A stretch of 64,000 nt of DNA from Nitrospira sp. (GTDB taxonomy: Bacteria; Nitrospirota; Nitrospiria; Nitrospirales; Nitrospiraceae), in the NCBI GenBank assembly GCA_030692565.1, contig JAUYAO010000058.1, forward strand, positions 558,001-622,000, given 5' to 3'. Shown one piece after another: positions 48,820 to 58,312 of the stretch. The notes beneath the pieces are model-generated. The model saw nothing but the letters and a program-made list of their open reading frames with translations. It had not been told where the DNA came from and searched no databases. Both the position numbers and the translations under genes were made by a program. Every line of letters starts with the position of its first letter. Position 1 is the first letter of the stretch.

Positions 48820-49251
48820 ATGCCCCCTACGCTCAAGACCACGGTAACATTTTCAGAGAAGAAGTCTCTCCAACCAGAACAATTATTGACCTTGTTTCAG
48901 CAGGCACCCTGGGCCAAGGGGCGGACGCTGAATGATGCCCGCGACATGCTTCGCCACACCGATGTAGCCTTGTGTGCCTGGGACGGCGATCACCTGGTTG
49001 GCTTTGGCCGCGTCCTCACGGATTTCGTCTATCGCGCAACCATCTGGGATGTGATCGTGGACGAAGCCTATCAGAAGCAGGGCATCGGAGCTGAAATCGT
49101 CCAACGGATTCTTCATCATCCGCGGTTGAAGAAAGTGGAGCTTTTCTGGCTCTGCACCCGCCGGCCGGGCTTCTACGAAAAGCTGGGATTCAGTTCGAAG
49201 GAACAGACCGGCATGGTCTGGAACCGCAACCAAAACGCTCGGATGGAATAA
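48820..49251 (+). CDS. GNAT family N-acetyltransferase
   Basis: 143 residues; the acetyl-CoA motif DEAYQKQGIGAEIVQRIL (Q-x-x-G-x-G/A) plus WLCTRRPGFYEKLGFSSKEQTGMVW identify a single GNAT domain. Substrate unknown; a thiol or amine acetylation cannot be deduced from context. Confidence 0.9.
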   Translation: MPPTLKTTVTFSEKKSLQPEQLLTLFQQAPWAKGRTLNDARDMLRHTDVALCAWDGDHLVGFGRVLTDFVYRATIWDVIVDEAYQKQGIGAEIVQRILHHPRLKKVELFWLCTRRPGFYEKLGFSSKEQTGMVWNRNQNARME

Positions 49252-49350
49252 CCCGCCAGCACGTCCTTCCGCTTCACCCAGTGATACTGTATCGTTGTCT
49301 CAGGATCGCGTTAGAACGCGCCACGGCAGGCTGACCGAACGGGTCGTTTG

Positions 49351-49397
49351 CAGAAAAGAAAAGGCAGGATGTCTGATTGTTCAAGACATCCTGCCTT
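49351..49397 (-). terminator. rho-independent terminator of the OMP gene
   Basis: AAGGCAGGATGTCT (49361-49374) pairs perfectly with AGACATCCTGCCTT (49384-49397), 14 bp with a 9-base loop. On the minus strand the stem is followed by T-rich TTTTCTTTTC. It follows the minus-strand outer-membrane protein gene. Confidence 0.85.
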
Positions 49398-49423
49398 GTA
49401 TGATCTGCTGATGCTCTCGGCTT

Positions 49424-50071
49424 TTAGAAATACATCTTCACCCCGAAGAGGAACCCAAAGGACGAGGCGTTCCAGTCATCATTCCGCGCTCCATTCACTG
49501 GCGATGTGGTATGCCCGTCATTTCGTTTGTAGGCCATTTCCGCATTCAAAGCGAACTGCTTTGTGATCATGTAATCCGCTCCCCATCCCAATCGCCAGGC
49601 CAAGGTGTTGCTGGGACTAATTCTGGATCCAGAATTCCCACCAAAGCCATTCACATTCACGCCGAAGCTCATGTTGACATAAGGGCTCAGCGAGCCAAAG
49701 TTCACTGGCCGGAGCTCTACAGTTGGCAGCAGTGATACTGTGTCTTGATGTCCCAGGTCGCGCTGCGGACGATCTTGGTCGATCGCATGACGTTCCCACT
49801 CCAACATCATTCCGACGAGCAGCCATTTATTTAAGCTATACATGGCCTGAAAGTTCACCAACGAACCGACATCGGTAGAGGAATTCGCCGTCAGACTTTG
49901 TGTCAATGGGGCGAAGCCAGCGCGCATTCCGAGGACCCATTTCCCCGGCTCGATGCCACCGAAATTGTCTTTACTGTCTTGCGCGAAGACAGGGTTGCCT
50001 AAAAGAACGATCAGGCTGCATGACGCAAGCAACATACCGACCATGACCCGTCGACGAAACTTCATAGACAT
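49424..50071 (-). CDS. outer-membrane beta-barrel protein (OmpW/OmpA-like)
   Basis: 215 residues from the ATG at 50071, preceded by GGGAG; the frame extends to 50131. Signal peptide ends at FAQ, then alternating beta-strands (WVLGMRAGFAPL, YSLNKWLLVGMMLEWERH, YVNMSFGVNVNGFGG, WRLGWGADYMITKQFALNAEMAYKR) and a C-terminal FLFGVKMYF with terminal Phe, the outer-membrane insertion signal. Its own strong terminator follows. Function unknown. Confidence 0.8.
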   Translation of the reverse strand: MSMKFRRRVMVGMLLASCSLIVLLGNPVFAQDSKDNFGGIEPGKWVLGMRAGFAPLTQSLTANSSTDVGSLVNFQAMYSLNKWLLVGMMLEWERHAIDQDRPQRDLGHQDTVSLLPTVELRPVNFGSLSPYVNMSFGVNVNGFGGNSGSRISPSNTLAWRLGWGADYMITKQFALNAEMAYKRNDGHTTSPVNGARNDDWNASSFGFLFGVKMYF

Positions 50072-50343
50072 GTAGATTCTCCCTGAAACATTTGTGAGAC
50101 AAATACGATAATCTAACCGACTAATTCGCAAATCCTATACCGAATTACCAACGGAAGAAGAAATGCGCAACTTATACTCAATTTACTTCACCGGCCACAC
50201 CTTATCAGAATATTTCGGGGCAGGGGCCCCGCGTGACGCCTGTCGAGTGATTCCATAACAACACAGTCACTGTAGTCATGGGCCTTCACTTAGGGGAGCG
50301 TCGAATGGACATTCTTGAAGATCACAACTTGATATTGATGATC

Positions 50344-51186
50344 TTAGGCGGCCGGAGCCAAGGGCCGTTCACGTTTTGGGGAGAACAAGATTGCGAGAAA
50401 GAAGATAGAAGTGGCCAACAGTACAATGGCTGGACCGGATGGAATATCCCAGACTGCGGAAATCAGGACGCCGGAAACCGAGGTCGAGATGCCGATGAGA
50501 ATGGAGTAGATCGTCAGGGTGCGCAGGCTGTGAGTGAGTTGGTAGGCCGTCGAAGCCGGAATCAGAATCATGGCAAATACCAGGATGGCCCCGACGGTTT
50601 TGAGCGAAATCACCACCGTAAGGGCGACCAACGTTAAGAGCAGGAAAAAGATCTTTCGAGCGGGGACGCCAGAGGCTTCCGCCATTTCCTGATCGAAGGC
50701 GATGAAGTACAGCTCTTTCGAAAAGAGGAGGATCAGGCCCAGCACCAGTATGCTGAGCCCCCCGATAGTCCGCAGCTCTTCACTCGTGACGGACAATACA
50801 CTGCCAAATAGGTAGCCATAGACCTCTGCGTTGTAGGTTTTCATCAGTCCGATGAAGAGAATCGCCAGCGCCATGGTGGTGGTGTAGAGAATCCCAATCG
50901 ACACATCCAGCTTCATTCGGCCTTTTTCTTCCACCCAGCCGGTAATCCAGACCGTGGCCAAGCCAAAAATAATCGCAAGGAGCAGTGGTGGCCAACCCAT
51001 CAGGTAGCCGAGCGCTACTCCTGCAAACGCGGCATGGGCGGTTCCCGCCCCGACGAATGCGAGCCCGCGCAATACCACAAACACGCCGATAACCGAACAG
51101 AGCCCTCCCACCATCGCCGCCGCAAGGAGGGAACGCTGCATGAAATCATAGGTAAACAGTTCAAGCATAGAAAGCAGGCGGTTCAA
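50344..51186 (-). CDS. metal ABC transporter permease (ZnuB/MntB/TroC family)
   Basis: 280 residues with about eight hydrophobic segments; TAHAAFAGVALGYLMG is the family pattern. It overlaps the ATPase gene by 4 bases. Zinc or manganese specificity is not decidable from the permease. Confidence 0.92.
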   Translation of the reverse strand: MNRLLSMLELFTYDFMQRSLLAAAMVGGLCSVIGVFVVLRGLAFVGAGTAHAAFAGVALGYLMGWPPLLLAIIFGLATVWITGWVEEKGRMKLDVSIGILYTTTMALAILFIGLMKTYNAEVYGYLFGSVLSVTSEELRTIGGLSILVLGLILLFSKELYFIAFDQEMAEASGVPARKIFFLLLTLVALTVVISLKTVGAILVFAMILIPASTAYQLTHSLRTLTIYSILIGISTSVSGVLISAVWDIPSGPAIVLLATSIFFLAILFSPKRERPLAPAA

Positions 51187-51974
51187 TGACGGTGATGATA
51201 GTCCTCAACGATCACGAGATCTTTCTCGGTAATCACCAGATCCTTTCCGTAGACCTGTCGGAGGATGTCGGGTTTCAGCACTTCGGCAGGGAGACCGGCG
51301 GCAAACAGGCGGGTCTTGAGCAGCACGAGCCGGTCAACGTGCGGGCGAATCATATTGATATCGTGTGTGATCAAGAGCACGGTCAAGCCTAGTTCCTTAT
51401 GCAGATGGGCAACGAGTTCTATGACGTTGTGCTGGGTGGTGATATCAAGGCCGGTGGTCGGCTCATCAAGCAGAAGGACTTTCGGTTGCTGAGCCAGGGC
51501 CCGGGCAATGAATACCCGCTGTTGCTGGCCGCCGGACAGATGGCCGAGTGCTGAATCTCGATGCGCGTCCATACCCACGTGGGCGAGGGCATCGAGGGCA
51601 ATGGCCTGGTCCTTCTTGGTCGTTCGTTTGAAGAGGCCCAAGGTGCCGTAGCGACCCATCATGACGGTTTCAAGGACGGTGACCGGAAAGTTCCGATCGA
51701 CGACGCCCTTCTGAGGAAGGTAGCCGATCTGGGCTCGGTGGTGGCAACGTAGCTCGCCGCAGGCGCAATCAAATATACGCAAATGTCCGCTCAGTGGCGC
51801 CATGAGGCCCAACACCGCACGGCAGAGCGTAGTCTTGCCTGAGCCGTTGGGCCCGATGACGCCGACAAACTCTCCCATGCCGATGGAGAGCGAAATATCC
51901 TGGAGCGCAATGACTCCGGGAAAGCCAAAGGTCGCGTGGTCAAATTGGATAATCGGGTTGGATGATTCGGACAC
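51183..51974 (-). CDS. metal ABC transporter ATP-binding protein
   Basis: 263 residues: Walker A GPNGSGKT (41-48), signature LSGGQQQRVFIARAL, Walker B VLLLDEPTTGLD and the H-loop LLITHD. A C-terminal His-rich tail (VEDYHHRH) may bind metal. Energises the import of the metal bound by the neighbouring substrate-binding protein. Confidence 0.94.
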   Translation of the reverse strand: MSESSNPIIQFDHATFGFPGVIALQDISLSIGMGEFVGVIGPNGSGKTTLCRAVLGLMAPLSGHLRIFDCACGELRCHHRAQIGYLPQKGVVDRNFPVTVLETVMMGRYGTLGLFKRTTKKDQAIALDALAHVGMDAHRDSALGHLSGGQQQRVFIARALAQQPKVLLLDEPTTGLDITTQHNVIELVAHLHKELGLTVLLITHDINMIRPHVDRLVLLKTRLFAAGLPAEVLKPDILRQVYGKDLVITEKDLVIVEDYHHRH

Positions 51975-52020
51975 GGAAAACTAGGCTCCTTCCGGCGCTG
52001 AGCCGCACCAAGGACGATCG

Positions 52021-52974
52021 TTATGTCGCCTCCAGTGCGTTGGCCAATTGGAGCACATTATAGCGAAGCATGTCGAGGTAGGTCTCGGTGCCGGGGAGTC
52101 CGCCCGGTAGTGTTGTGAGGACAATCACGCGGGTTTTGGCTTCTTTCGCCAAGAGTTCAGGGATCCGCTGGCTCAACTGGATTTCGGAGACGATGACCTT
52201 GATACGGTCCTTTTTAATTTTGGCGACGAGCGACTGAATCTGAAGGGCCGATGGTTCTGTGCCCGATTGGGCTTGAATCGTGGCCACAATGTCGAACCCG
52301 AACCGTCTAGCCAGATAGGGCCAGGCCGGATGGTGGGCGATAAAACGCCGATCGGTCAGCTGCTTGACTCGTTCGGACAACTCTTTCCGAAGTTGATCCA
52401 ACTGTCGGAGATACTTGGCCTGGTTGTCGCGAAACTCGTTGGCATGCGCCGGGTCTAGCTTGATGAGAGTCTCCGTAATGTGACGGAGCATCGTGGCGAC
52501 ACTCTCCGGATCCATCCACACATGGGGATTGCCGCCGTTGGCATGCTGATGATCGCCCGGTTGGACAACCTCCAGATCGGCATGATCACGGATCAACCCG
52601 ATGCCATCGGAGGTTGTGATGACAAGCAGCGAAGGGCTTCCGGCGTTCTTCACCAGGGCTGAAACCCAGATCTCTAGCCCGATGCCGACTTCAAAAAGCA
52701 CCCGGGCTTTTCTGACCGCGATCAAATCACTGGGCTTCGGTGCATAGGTGTGTTCATTCTCATAGCCGCTCAGGAGGGACGTGACATGGACGTACGGACC
52801 GCCTACTTGTTGCGTGAGATCCTTCAGGACCGGGATTGTGACGACGACGTTCAAGGGGGGCAGGGAAGTTGCCAGGGCATGCGACGGCATGAACGCCACG
52901 AGGCAGCATACGGCTGTGCGAATCATTGTGAAAGACATTCGAAATAGGACAAACATGGGCGGGGACGGTAGCAT
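52021..52974 (-). CDS. metal ABC transporter substrate-binding protein (ZnuA/TroA-like)
   Basis: 317 residues with signal peptide; starts at Met1, Met7 or Met13 are all possible because no clear ribosome site is seen. Metal ligand histidines: NEHTYAPKPSD, NPHVWMDPESV and FIAHHPAWPYL. The usual acidic fourth ligand region reads TTLPGG. The His-rich loop is very short (GDHQHANGGNPH), favouring manganese or general divalent import, although zinc is not excluded. Confidence 0.92.
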   Translation of the reverse strand: MLPSPPMFVLFRMSFTMIRTAVCCLVAFMPSHALATSLPPLNVVVTIPVLKDLTQQVGGPYVHVTSLLSGYENEHTYAPKPSDLIAVRKARVLFEVGIGLEIWVSALVKNAGSPSLLVITTSDGIGLIRDHADLEVVQPGDHQHANGGNPHVWMDPESVATMLRHITETLIKLDPAHANEFRDNQAKYLRQLDQLRKELSERVKQLTDRRFIAHHPAWPYLARRFGFDIVATIQAQSGTEPSALQIQSLVAKIKKDRIKVIVSEIQLSQRIPELLAKEAKTRVIVLTTLPGGLPGTETYLDMLRYNVLQLANALEAT

Positions 52975-53114
52975 CGGGGTTCTGTGATGTCAACGAATTG
53001 GTCCGACGCTCACATAAAATGGACTGGTGGCGCAATGGCTTGACCGCATGCCCGACTTCCATTAGCGTAGCGGCGGCGTCTGCGCGAGGCCTATCGAGAA
53101 AGGGAAGCAAGATT

Positions 53115-54296
53115 ATGAAAGTGGTAGGACTGATGTCTGGTACGTCTGGTGATGGAGTTGATGCCGCACTAGTCGAGATCACGCGATCACGGAAGGGTCT
53201 GGATATACACACCATCGCCTTCCACGCATTGCCGTACCCGCGATCTCTACAACAGCGGATTCTTGCGGCCTCGGCCTCGGGGTCTGTTGCAGAAATTTGT
53301 CACTTGAATGCCTTGCTCGGCGAATGGTTTGCCAATGCGGCTCTCGGTGCGATTCGAACCGCCGGGCTTCGGCCCAAGGACATCGACTTAATCGGTTCTC
53401 ATGGCCAGACGGTTCACCATTTGCCTCATGGAGTGAAGGATGCCGGGGTTGGAGCCATCCGGTCTACCCTGCAGATCGCCGAGCCTGCCGTGATTGCTGA
53501 GCGAACGGGCATTACTACGGTGGCTAACTTTCGCCCGCGTGACATCGCTGCCGGTGGCCAGGGTGCACCGTTGACTCCCGGCGTGCATGCGCTCGTGTTC
53601 CGCCATCCCCGGCGTGCACGATTGGTAGTGAATCTTGGCGGCATCAGCAACGTGACCTATCTGCCGCGCGGGAAAGGAGTGGGCGGTGTCATCGCGTTTG
53701 ATACCGGTCCGGCCAATATGGTTTTGGACGGCCTCATGTACCGGGCGACGGACGGACGGGTCTCGATGGATCGTGACGGACGCCTGGCCTCCCGCGGGAA
53801 GCCGGACGGTCGGTTGCTGACGAAGTTGCTGGCGCATCCATATTTATCAAAGCATCCTCCCAAATCGACTGGACGAGAACTATTTGGCGCACCGATGGTA
53901 GAGGAGCTTCTGGCCATTCAGGAGGCGCGACAGCTTTCGATCGAAACCCTCCTGGCTACCTGCAGTCGTTGGACAGCCGAGTCTGTAGGGACGGCAAGGC
54001 GATGGATTCATGGTGGAATCGACGAAGTAATCGTCGGTGGGGGCGGCGTGCGGAACCGGGCCATTATGACGCATCTTGCCGACGTATTTTCACCGGCCCC
54101 TGTCACGACGTTCGACGCGATTGGGTGGGATAGTAAAGCGTTCGAGGCGGTCGCGTTTGCCATTCTGGCGTATCAAACAGTGATGGACCAGTGCGGCAAT
54201 GTTCCTGCTGTCACTGGCGCGAGTCACCTGGCTTTGCTGGGCTGCATTGTTCCCGGTGGACCGGGGTGGATGCGCCGGCTGAAAATCTCATCTTGA
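53115..54296 (+). CDS. anmK: anhydro-N-acetylmuramic acid kinase
   Basis: 393 residues from the ATG at 53115, chosen because AGGGAAG lies upstream (the frame runs on to 52998). GLMSGTSGDGVDAALVEI is the ATP-binding start, GSHGQTVHHLPHG the substrate/catalytic region, and FDTGPANMVLDGL, GGGGVRNRAIM complete the family set. It phosphorylates and opens 1,6-anhydro-MurNAc in murein recycling, consistent with the lytic transglycosylase later in the window. Confidence 0.95.
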   Translation: MKVVGLMSGTSGDGVDAALVEITRSRKGLDIHTIAFHALPYPRSLQQRILAASASGSVAEICHLNALLGEWFANAALGAIRTAGLRPKDIDLIGSHGQTVHHLPHGVKDAGVGAIRSTLQIAEPAVIAERTGITTVANFRPRDIAAGGQGAPLTPGVHALVFRHPRRARLVVNLGGISNVTYLPRGKGVGGVIAFDTGPANMVLDGLMYRATDGRVSMDRDGRLASRGKPDGRLLTKLLAHPYLSKHPPKSTGRELFGAPMVEELLAIQEARQLSIETLLATCSRWTAESVGTARRWIHGGIDEVIVGGGGVRNRAIMTHLADVFSPAPVTTFDAIGWDSKAFEAVAFAILAYQTVMDQCGNVPAVTGASHLALLGCIVPGGPGWMRRLKISS

Positions 54297-54313
54297 AGGG
54301 CCGCACGTAGCGC

Positions 54314-54823
54314 ATGGAAGTCATTCTCATTGGTTCTCTCGCAGTGGTTGTGCTGGCATTGTTGCTATGGAAACGGAGCCCTTCGTCAGACAAGGGGAAG
54401 AGTCAGGGCCCAGTCTTTCCGGCAGGGACTAAGGTAGTCCCCGCTCCGTTGCTGACGGAGCAAGAAGTCTTGCTCTATAACCTTATCCGGCTAGCGGTTC
54501 AGGATCAGTATCTTGTCTTTTCGCAAGTCCCGCTCTGGGCTTTTGTTCGAATTGAGGCGGTTGGAGAAGTTCGGGCACAGGCTTTTCGACAGATTGCGCT
54601 GAAGCGTGTGGCGTTTGTCCTGGTACACCCGGGGACGAGGCAGGTTGAGCAGGTTGTGCAAGTGGAAGATATTGCTTCGCGGGGCGGTCAAGAAAGCCGA
54701 CAGCGGGTGATCGAGTCGGTGCTAGATGCTGCCGGGATTAAGCTTGTAACTCTCCGTGTGCAGAAGTCCTATACCGTTCCAGCGCTCGCATCCATGCTCG
54801 GATGCGAGGCGGATGAGTTGTAG
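54314..54823 (+). CDS. membrane-anchored DUF2726 protein
   Basis: 169 residues: N-terminal TM (VILIGSLAVVVLALLLW), then the DUF2726 fold (LLTEQEVLLYNLIRLAVQDQYLVFSQVPLWAFVRI, QIALKRVAFVLVHPGTRQVEQVVQVED, VIESVLDAAGIKLVTLRVQKSY). DUF2726 is a restriction-endonuclease-like fold of unproved activity. 17 bases after anmK, so probably cotranscribed. Confidence 0.75.
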   Translation: MEVILIGSLAVVVLALLLWKRSPSSDKGKSQGPVFPAGTKVVPAPLLTEQEVLLYNLIRLAVQDQYLVFSQVPLWAFVRIEAVGEVRAQAFRQIALKRVAFVLVHPGTRQVEQVVQVEDIASRGGQESRQRVIESVLDAAGIKLVTLRVQKSYTVPALASMLGCEADEL

Positions 54824-54858
54824 TGGTTGGAGGGGCCGTAGGCGGACTTGGACCCGTG

Positions 54859-55359
54859 TTATTCAAGCGTGTGTGAGACCGGGTCAGATTTGGCGTTGGT
54901 GGTGTCGATAGCCTTCCTGGCAAGCTCGGCTTCTGAACTGTCGGGGTACTGGTCGACCACGCGTTCAAACATCATGCGGGCTTTATCCTGGTCGCCGAGT
55001 TTCGTATAGGCTTGCCCGATTTTCAGAGTGGAGGCCGCCAGCTTCGGACTGAGTGGATAATACGAGACGACATTATAGAACGAGGCGAGCGAATCCTTAT
55101 AGCGCCCCAATCGATACTGGCATTCTCCGATCCAATATTGGGCATTTGCAGCAAGGGCGGAGTGCCCATGCACTTCGATAAAGAAACGAAATCCTGCGAG
55201 CGCCGCTTCATAGTCCCGGTGCTTGAATTCTTCCATCACTCGATCATATAGGCGGCGGGAGCTGTCTTGCATTTGGCCTTGAGCCGCCAGTGGGATATTT
55301 GGCGAAAAGAGCAGGGCGCTCACTGCAACGAGGATTCCGATGCGCAATTGCTTCTTCAT
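54859..55359 (-). CDS. CpoB/YbgF-like exported TPR protein
   Basis: 166 residues from the ATG at 55359 (TTGGAGGAAAACC upstream; the frame extends to 55503). Signal peptide ends near LAAQG; the mature part has TPR helices, with DRVMEEFKHRDYEAALAGFRFFIEVHGHSALAANAQYWIGECQYRLGRYKDSLASF typical of Tol-Pal CpoB/YbgF. No tol or pal gene is in the window. A CCCCCTC...GAGGGGG hairpin lies in its leader at about 55382-55404. Confidence 0.8.
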   Translation of the reverse strand: MKKQLRIGILVAVSALLFSPNIPLAAQGQMQDSSRRLYDRVMEEFKHRDYEAALAGFRFFIEVHGHSALAANAQYWIGECQYRLGRYKDSLASFYNVVSYYPLSPKLAASTLKIGQAYTKLGDQDKARMMFERVVDQYPDSSEAELARKAIDTTNAKSDPVSHTLE

Positions 55360-55381
55360 GGTTTTCCTCCAACTAGCCAGC

Positions 55382-55404
55382 CCCCTCGGGTCTTCAGAGG
55401 GGGA
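55382..55404 (-). promoter_or_regulatory. hairpin in the leader of the CpoB-like gene
   Basis: CCCCCTC...GAGGGGG around GGGTCTTCA, a 7-bp G/C-rich stem that lies about 23 bases before the CpoB-like ATG. It may stabilise or terminate upstream transcription; unproved. Confidence 0.3.
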
Positions 55405-55609
55405 TAACGCAATCGGTATGCCACGAGGAAGATAGAGCAGAGTCCTCAAAACGGTGAAAAATAGAGGTGTTCTGGCATTCAGATCAGAACTATTCTGACA
55501 CAATTCGGCCGGAGGCTCTGAATGATGACAGAATTGTACGAGTCCATTTTTGCCCAGTGTGACTTTAATGCTACGCTGTTACGGCTGGAGCAAAAAGAAG
55601 GAGCTAAGC

Positions 55610-56398
55610 ATGGATGAGCCGGTACCATCCAATCCAGCTGGCGGCAAAACGCTGATTGTCGATGCAAGAGATCCGCGTTGCTATTCCCTCCCAAGTGACG
55701 CGCTTCGTCATGCGGAGGAGCAGGATCAGATCTATATTAGACCAGGCATTTATGAAGATAAGATTTTCATCTCCGACCGTCCGGTGCGGTTGATTGGTGC
55801 CGGGCGCGATCAGGTGCAGATCTTTTCCCGTCGCGGTGGGCCCTTATACATGCAGCGGGTTCCATCTGGGCGAGTTTCAGGCATCGCATTTCGTTATGTG
55901 GGGAGCGATCAACATTCGGCCATCAACGTTCTGGATAGCACCTGCGTGATTTCCGACTGTCGCGCCATGGAAGGGATTTTGTCAGGTGTGGTGCTGTATG
56001 GCCCGGAATGTCGGGCAACCTTCTCCGGCAATGAAGTTTGTCTGAACCGGGAGTCAGGGATTTTCGTGTTTGCTGGAGCTCAACCTCGGGTAGTAGACAA
56101 CCGGTGCTTCGACAATCATCATTTTGGTATTGCCGTCCGTGATGCCGGGACTTGCCCCGATATCGTCCGCAATCAATGTGAGGGGAACATGCTAAGCGGC
56201 ATCCTGCTGTTTCATCATGGAGGCGCCCTGTTGGCGGATAATGTTTGCCGGGATAATCAGCACTGGGGGGTCGTGGTAACGCCTGATGCGCATCCCAATC
56301 CGGCTCCCTCCGAATTGGTCACCGCCAATGATCTTGTGCGTAATCCCCGAGGAGCGTATGTGGTGACGGACCAACCGTTGGAAGACATCGGTCGCTAG
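55610..56398 (+). CDS. right-handed parallel beta-helix repeat protein
   Basis: 262 residues from the ATG at 55610 (GAAGGAG upstream; the frame extends to 55550). Repeats of the PbH1 type: CRDNQHWGVVV, NHHFGIAVRDAGTCPDIVRNQCEGNML, ATFSGNEVCLNRESGIFVFAGAQPRVVDNRC. No signal peptide. Such helices are in carbohydrate-active or F-box-like proteins; no catalytic residues are visible. Confidence 0.8.
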   Translation: MDEPVPSNPAGGKTLIVDARDPRCYSLPSDALRHAEEQDQIYIRPGIYEDKIFISDRPVRLIGAGRDQVQIFSRRGGPLYMQRVPSGRVSGIAFRYVGSDQHSAINVLDSTCVISDCRAMEGILSGVVLYGPECRATFSGNEVCLNRESGIFVFAGAQPRVVDNRCFDNHHFGIAVRDAGTCPDIVRNQCEGNMLSGILLFHHGGALLADNVCRDNQHWGVVVTPDAHPNPAPSELVTANDLVRNPRGAYVVTDQPLEDIGR

Positions 56399-56410
56399 CA
56401 GAGGTGACTG

Positions 56411-57346
56411 CTACGAGACAAGCGGGGAGTGCGGCTTGGCATCGGATGTGTGCAGATGAAAGGTGCTGCCACCTTTTTGTTTGGCGCGGTACATCGCGGC
56501 ATCGGCGTGTTTCAGGAGGTCGTCGATATCGTGATCGTCAGAGGGGTAGATGGTGATCCCGATGCTGACGCCAATCGATGGGCGGTGCTGGCCCAGTTCG
56601 AAGGGCTCGCTCAGGGATTCGGTAATCCGTTGAGCCACGATCGTGATGTCCTGTTCCGCTGAGCAACCTTCCAGGATAATCGTAAACTCGTCTCCACCCA
56701 TTCGGGCTACTGTATCTACTTCTCGGACACAGAGTTTGAGCCGGTCTGCCACTGACTTAAGCAGCAAATCGCCAACATCGTGTCCCATCGTATCGTTGAC
56801 CGCTTTAAACCGGTCGAGATCTAACAACATCAAGCCGAGCGGGCGTTGGAGTCGTTTGCTTCGCGCCATGGCCTGGATGAGCCGATCGCGGAATAAGGTC
56901 CGATTGACCAGGCCGGTTAACTGGTCGTACTGCGCCAGGTACGTCATCCGTTCTTCTGCCCGCTTCCGTTCGATGGCATAGCGGATGGAGCGAGCGAGCA
57001 ATTCAGGATGGCCCTGCCCCTTGACGAGATAGTCCTGGGCGCCTTGTTGCACAGCCTGGAGGGATAGGGCCTGGTCGCTGACTCCGCTGAGGACAATAAT
57101 GGGGATGGTGGGGCTTGTTGCTTGAACCTGTTTCAGGGTGGGCAAGCCATAGGCATCGGGCAAGGACAGATCTAGCAGGATGGCATCGTAGCGATCTCGT
57201 GCAAGATGGGCAAACGCTTCGCTGAGTTGCGTGACGTGCGTGATGTCGAATTGCTCAATGCTCCATTCAGCCAGGATATCCCGAGTGAGGTGGGCATCGA
57301 CATCATTGTCTTCGACGAGCAGCAATTTGATTATTGAAGGGCTCAA
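56411..57346 (-). CDS. response regulator with GGDEF output (diguanylate cyclase)
   Basis: 311 residues: receiver domain with Asp59 (ILLDLSLPDAYGLPT), linker helix, then a GGDEF domain with the intact GGDEF at 217-221 and an RxxD inhibitory site at 208-211, so c-di-GMP product feedback is possible. Synthesises c-di-GMP on phosphorylation; no sensor kinase is adjacent. It matches the PilZ effector 10 kb away. Confidence 0.93.
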   Translation of the reverse strand: MSPSIIKLLLVEDNDVDAHLTRDILAEWSIEQFDITHVTQLSEAFAHLARDRYDAILLDLSLPDAYGLPTLKQVQATSPTIPIIVLSGVSDQALSLQAVQQGAQDYLVKGQGHPELLARSIRYAIERKRAEERMTYLAQYDQLTGLVNRTLFRDRLIQAMARSKRLQRPLGLMLLDLDRFKAVNDTMGHDVGDLLLKSVADRLKLCVREVDTVARMGGDEFTIILEGCSAEQDITIVAQRITESLSEPFELGQHRPSIGVSIGITIYPSDDHDIDDLLKHADAAMYRAKQKGGSTFHLHTSDAKPHSPLVS

Positions 57347-57564
57347 TCCTGATCCCTCTGTGCAAGAAAACAGTGTCGAGTTGCGCCTTTCCGATCAAGG
57401 CGTCAGCAGCGCTGGCTCAAGTATAGCCAAAGTCTATGTCTTCACAAGGAAATGTCAGAAATAGTAGGGAGTGATGAAAGCCGAATACCTAGGGAGCGGC
57501 GACTGTGAGGAGGGCCCGGAGAAGTAAGCGGTGTTGCTGCTTCTCCGGGATGTCCTATGTGGGG

Positions 57565-57942
57565 CTATGCGGAATGAAGGGCTTCAGCACGCCGGCGGAC
57601 TTCTTCGGCTTTTTGTGACTGCCCGAGATTTTCATATAAGGAAGCGATATTTGAGTGGAGATGTGACAAGAGCTGGCCAAGTTGGGCTTCCTGCGCGATG
57701 ACATTCGCTTCCATCGCCAATTTCTTTTCCTCGCTCCGACGGAAGCGCTCTTCCAGGCGCTGAACCAATTGAATCCAGCCGCGCACCTTACCTGAATCGA
57801 GCTGAGGCATTGTGGGTAAAGCTTCCGCGCGCTCAAGAGCCTTTTCAGTTTGATTCATCCAATTAATAAAGACGAGAAAATCACCGAGAGTAATGGTCAA
57901 TGCGGAGGAGGTGCCTTCTTCTTCAATCACCAAGTCTTCCAT
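57565..57942 (-). CDS. hypothetical helical protein (125 aa)
   Basis: 125 residues; AAGGAG sits just before the ATG. Helical composition: EKALERAEALPTMPQLDSGK, ERFRRSEEKKLAMEANVIAQEAQLGQLLSHLHSNIASLYENLGQSQKAEEVRRRAEAL; the end resembles a TPR helix pair. No family recognised. It is 218 bases upstream of nothing recognisable on the GGDEF side. Confidence 0.6.
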   Translation of the reverse strand: MEDLVIEEEGTSSALTITLGDFLVFINWMNQTEKALERAEALPTMPQLDSGKVRGWIQLVQRLEERFRRSEEKKLAMEANVIAQEAQLGQLLSHLHSNIASLYENLGQSQKAEEVRRRAEALHSA

Positions 57943-58312
57943 ACGTACTCCTTGTTTCTAATCCAACAGATTTTTGTAAAACGGATGGCGCAAGAACCAC
58001 AGATTTTTCTGCATGCATATGCTGACGGTACAGCACTCTTGTTCTGTTGTTCATGGACCTGGCCTGTACCCCTTTGTGCCAGAGTCCTGGGTCCACCTCC
58101 CTTCGACTTGCCCGCATTCCCATGAGCAGAAGTGCGAGAAGGAGCGTTGTGCCCGCACGCCCCCATATTCTGTGGAGGATCGAGTATTACTGCGCTATAG
58201 GGAGTGTTGTCAACAGAGACTTTGTCTGAAAGAGAAGAATTCTTACTAATCGTGAGTATGGAAGGAAAATATTTTTCGTGCCAGTCGTTTGAGTAGTGGA
58301 TGCGGGAGAAGT
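57943..58312. other. 370-base gap without supported gene
   Basis: Short frames exist on both strands (for example one with eight Cys near 58013-58249 on the plus strand), but none has a ribosome site, a recognisable domain or coding-like composition. I see no repeat, tRNA or hairpin here. Confidence 0.4.

Noticed and set aside
58013-58249. Cys-rich 78-codon frame
   Set aside because: It lacks a ribosome site and a recognisable family, and neighbouring frames are equally long by chance.
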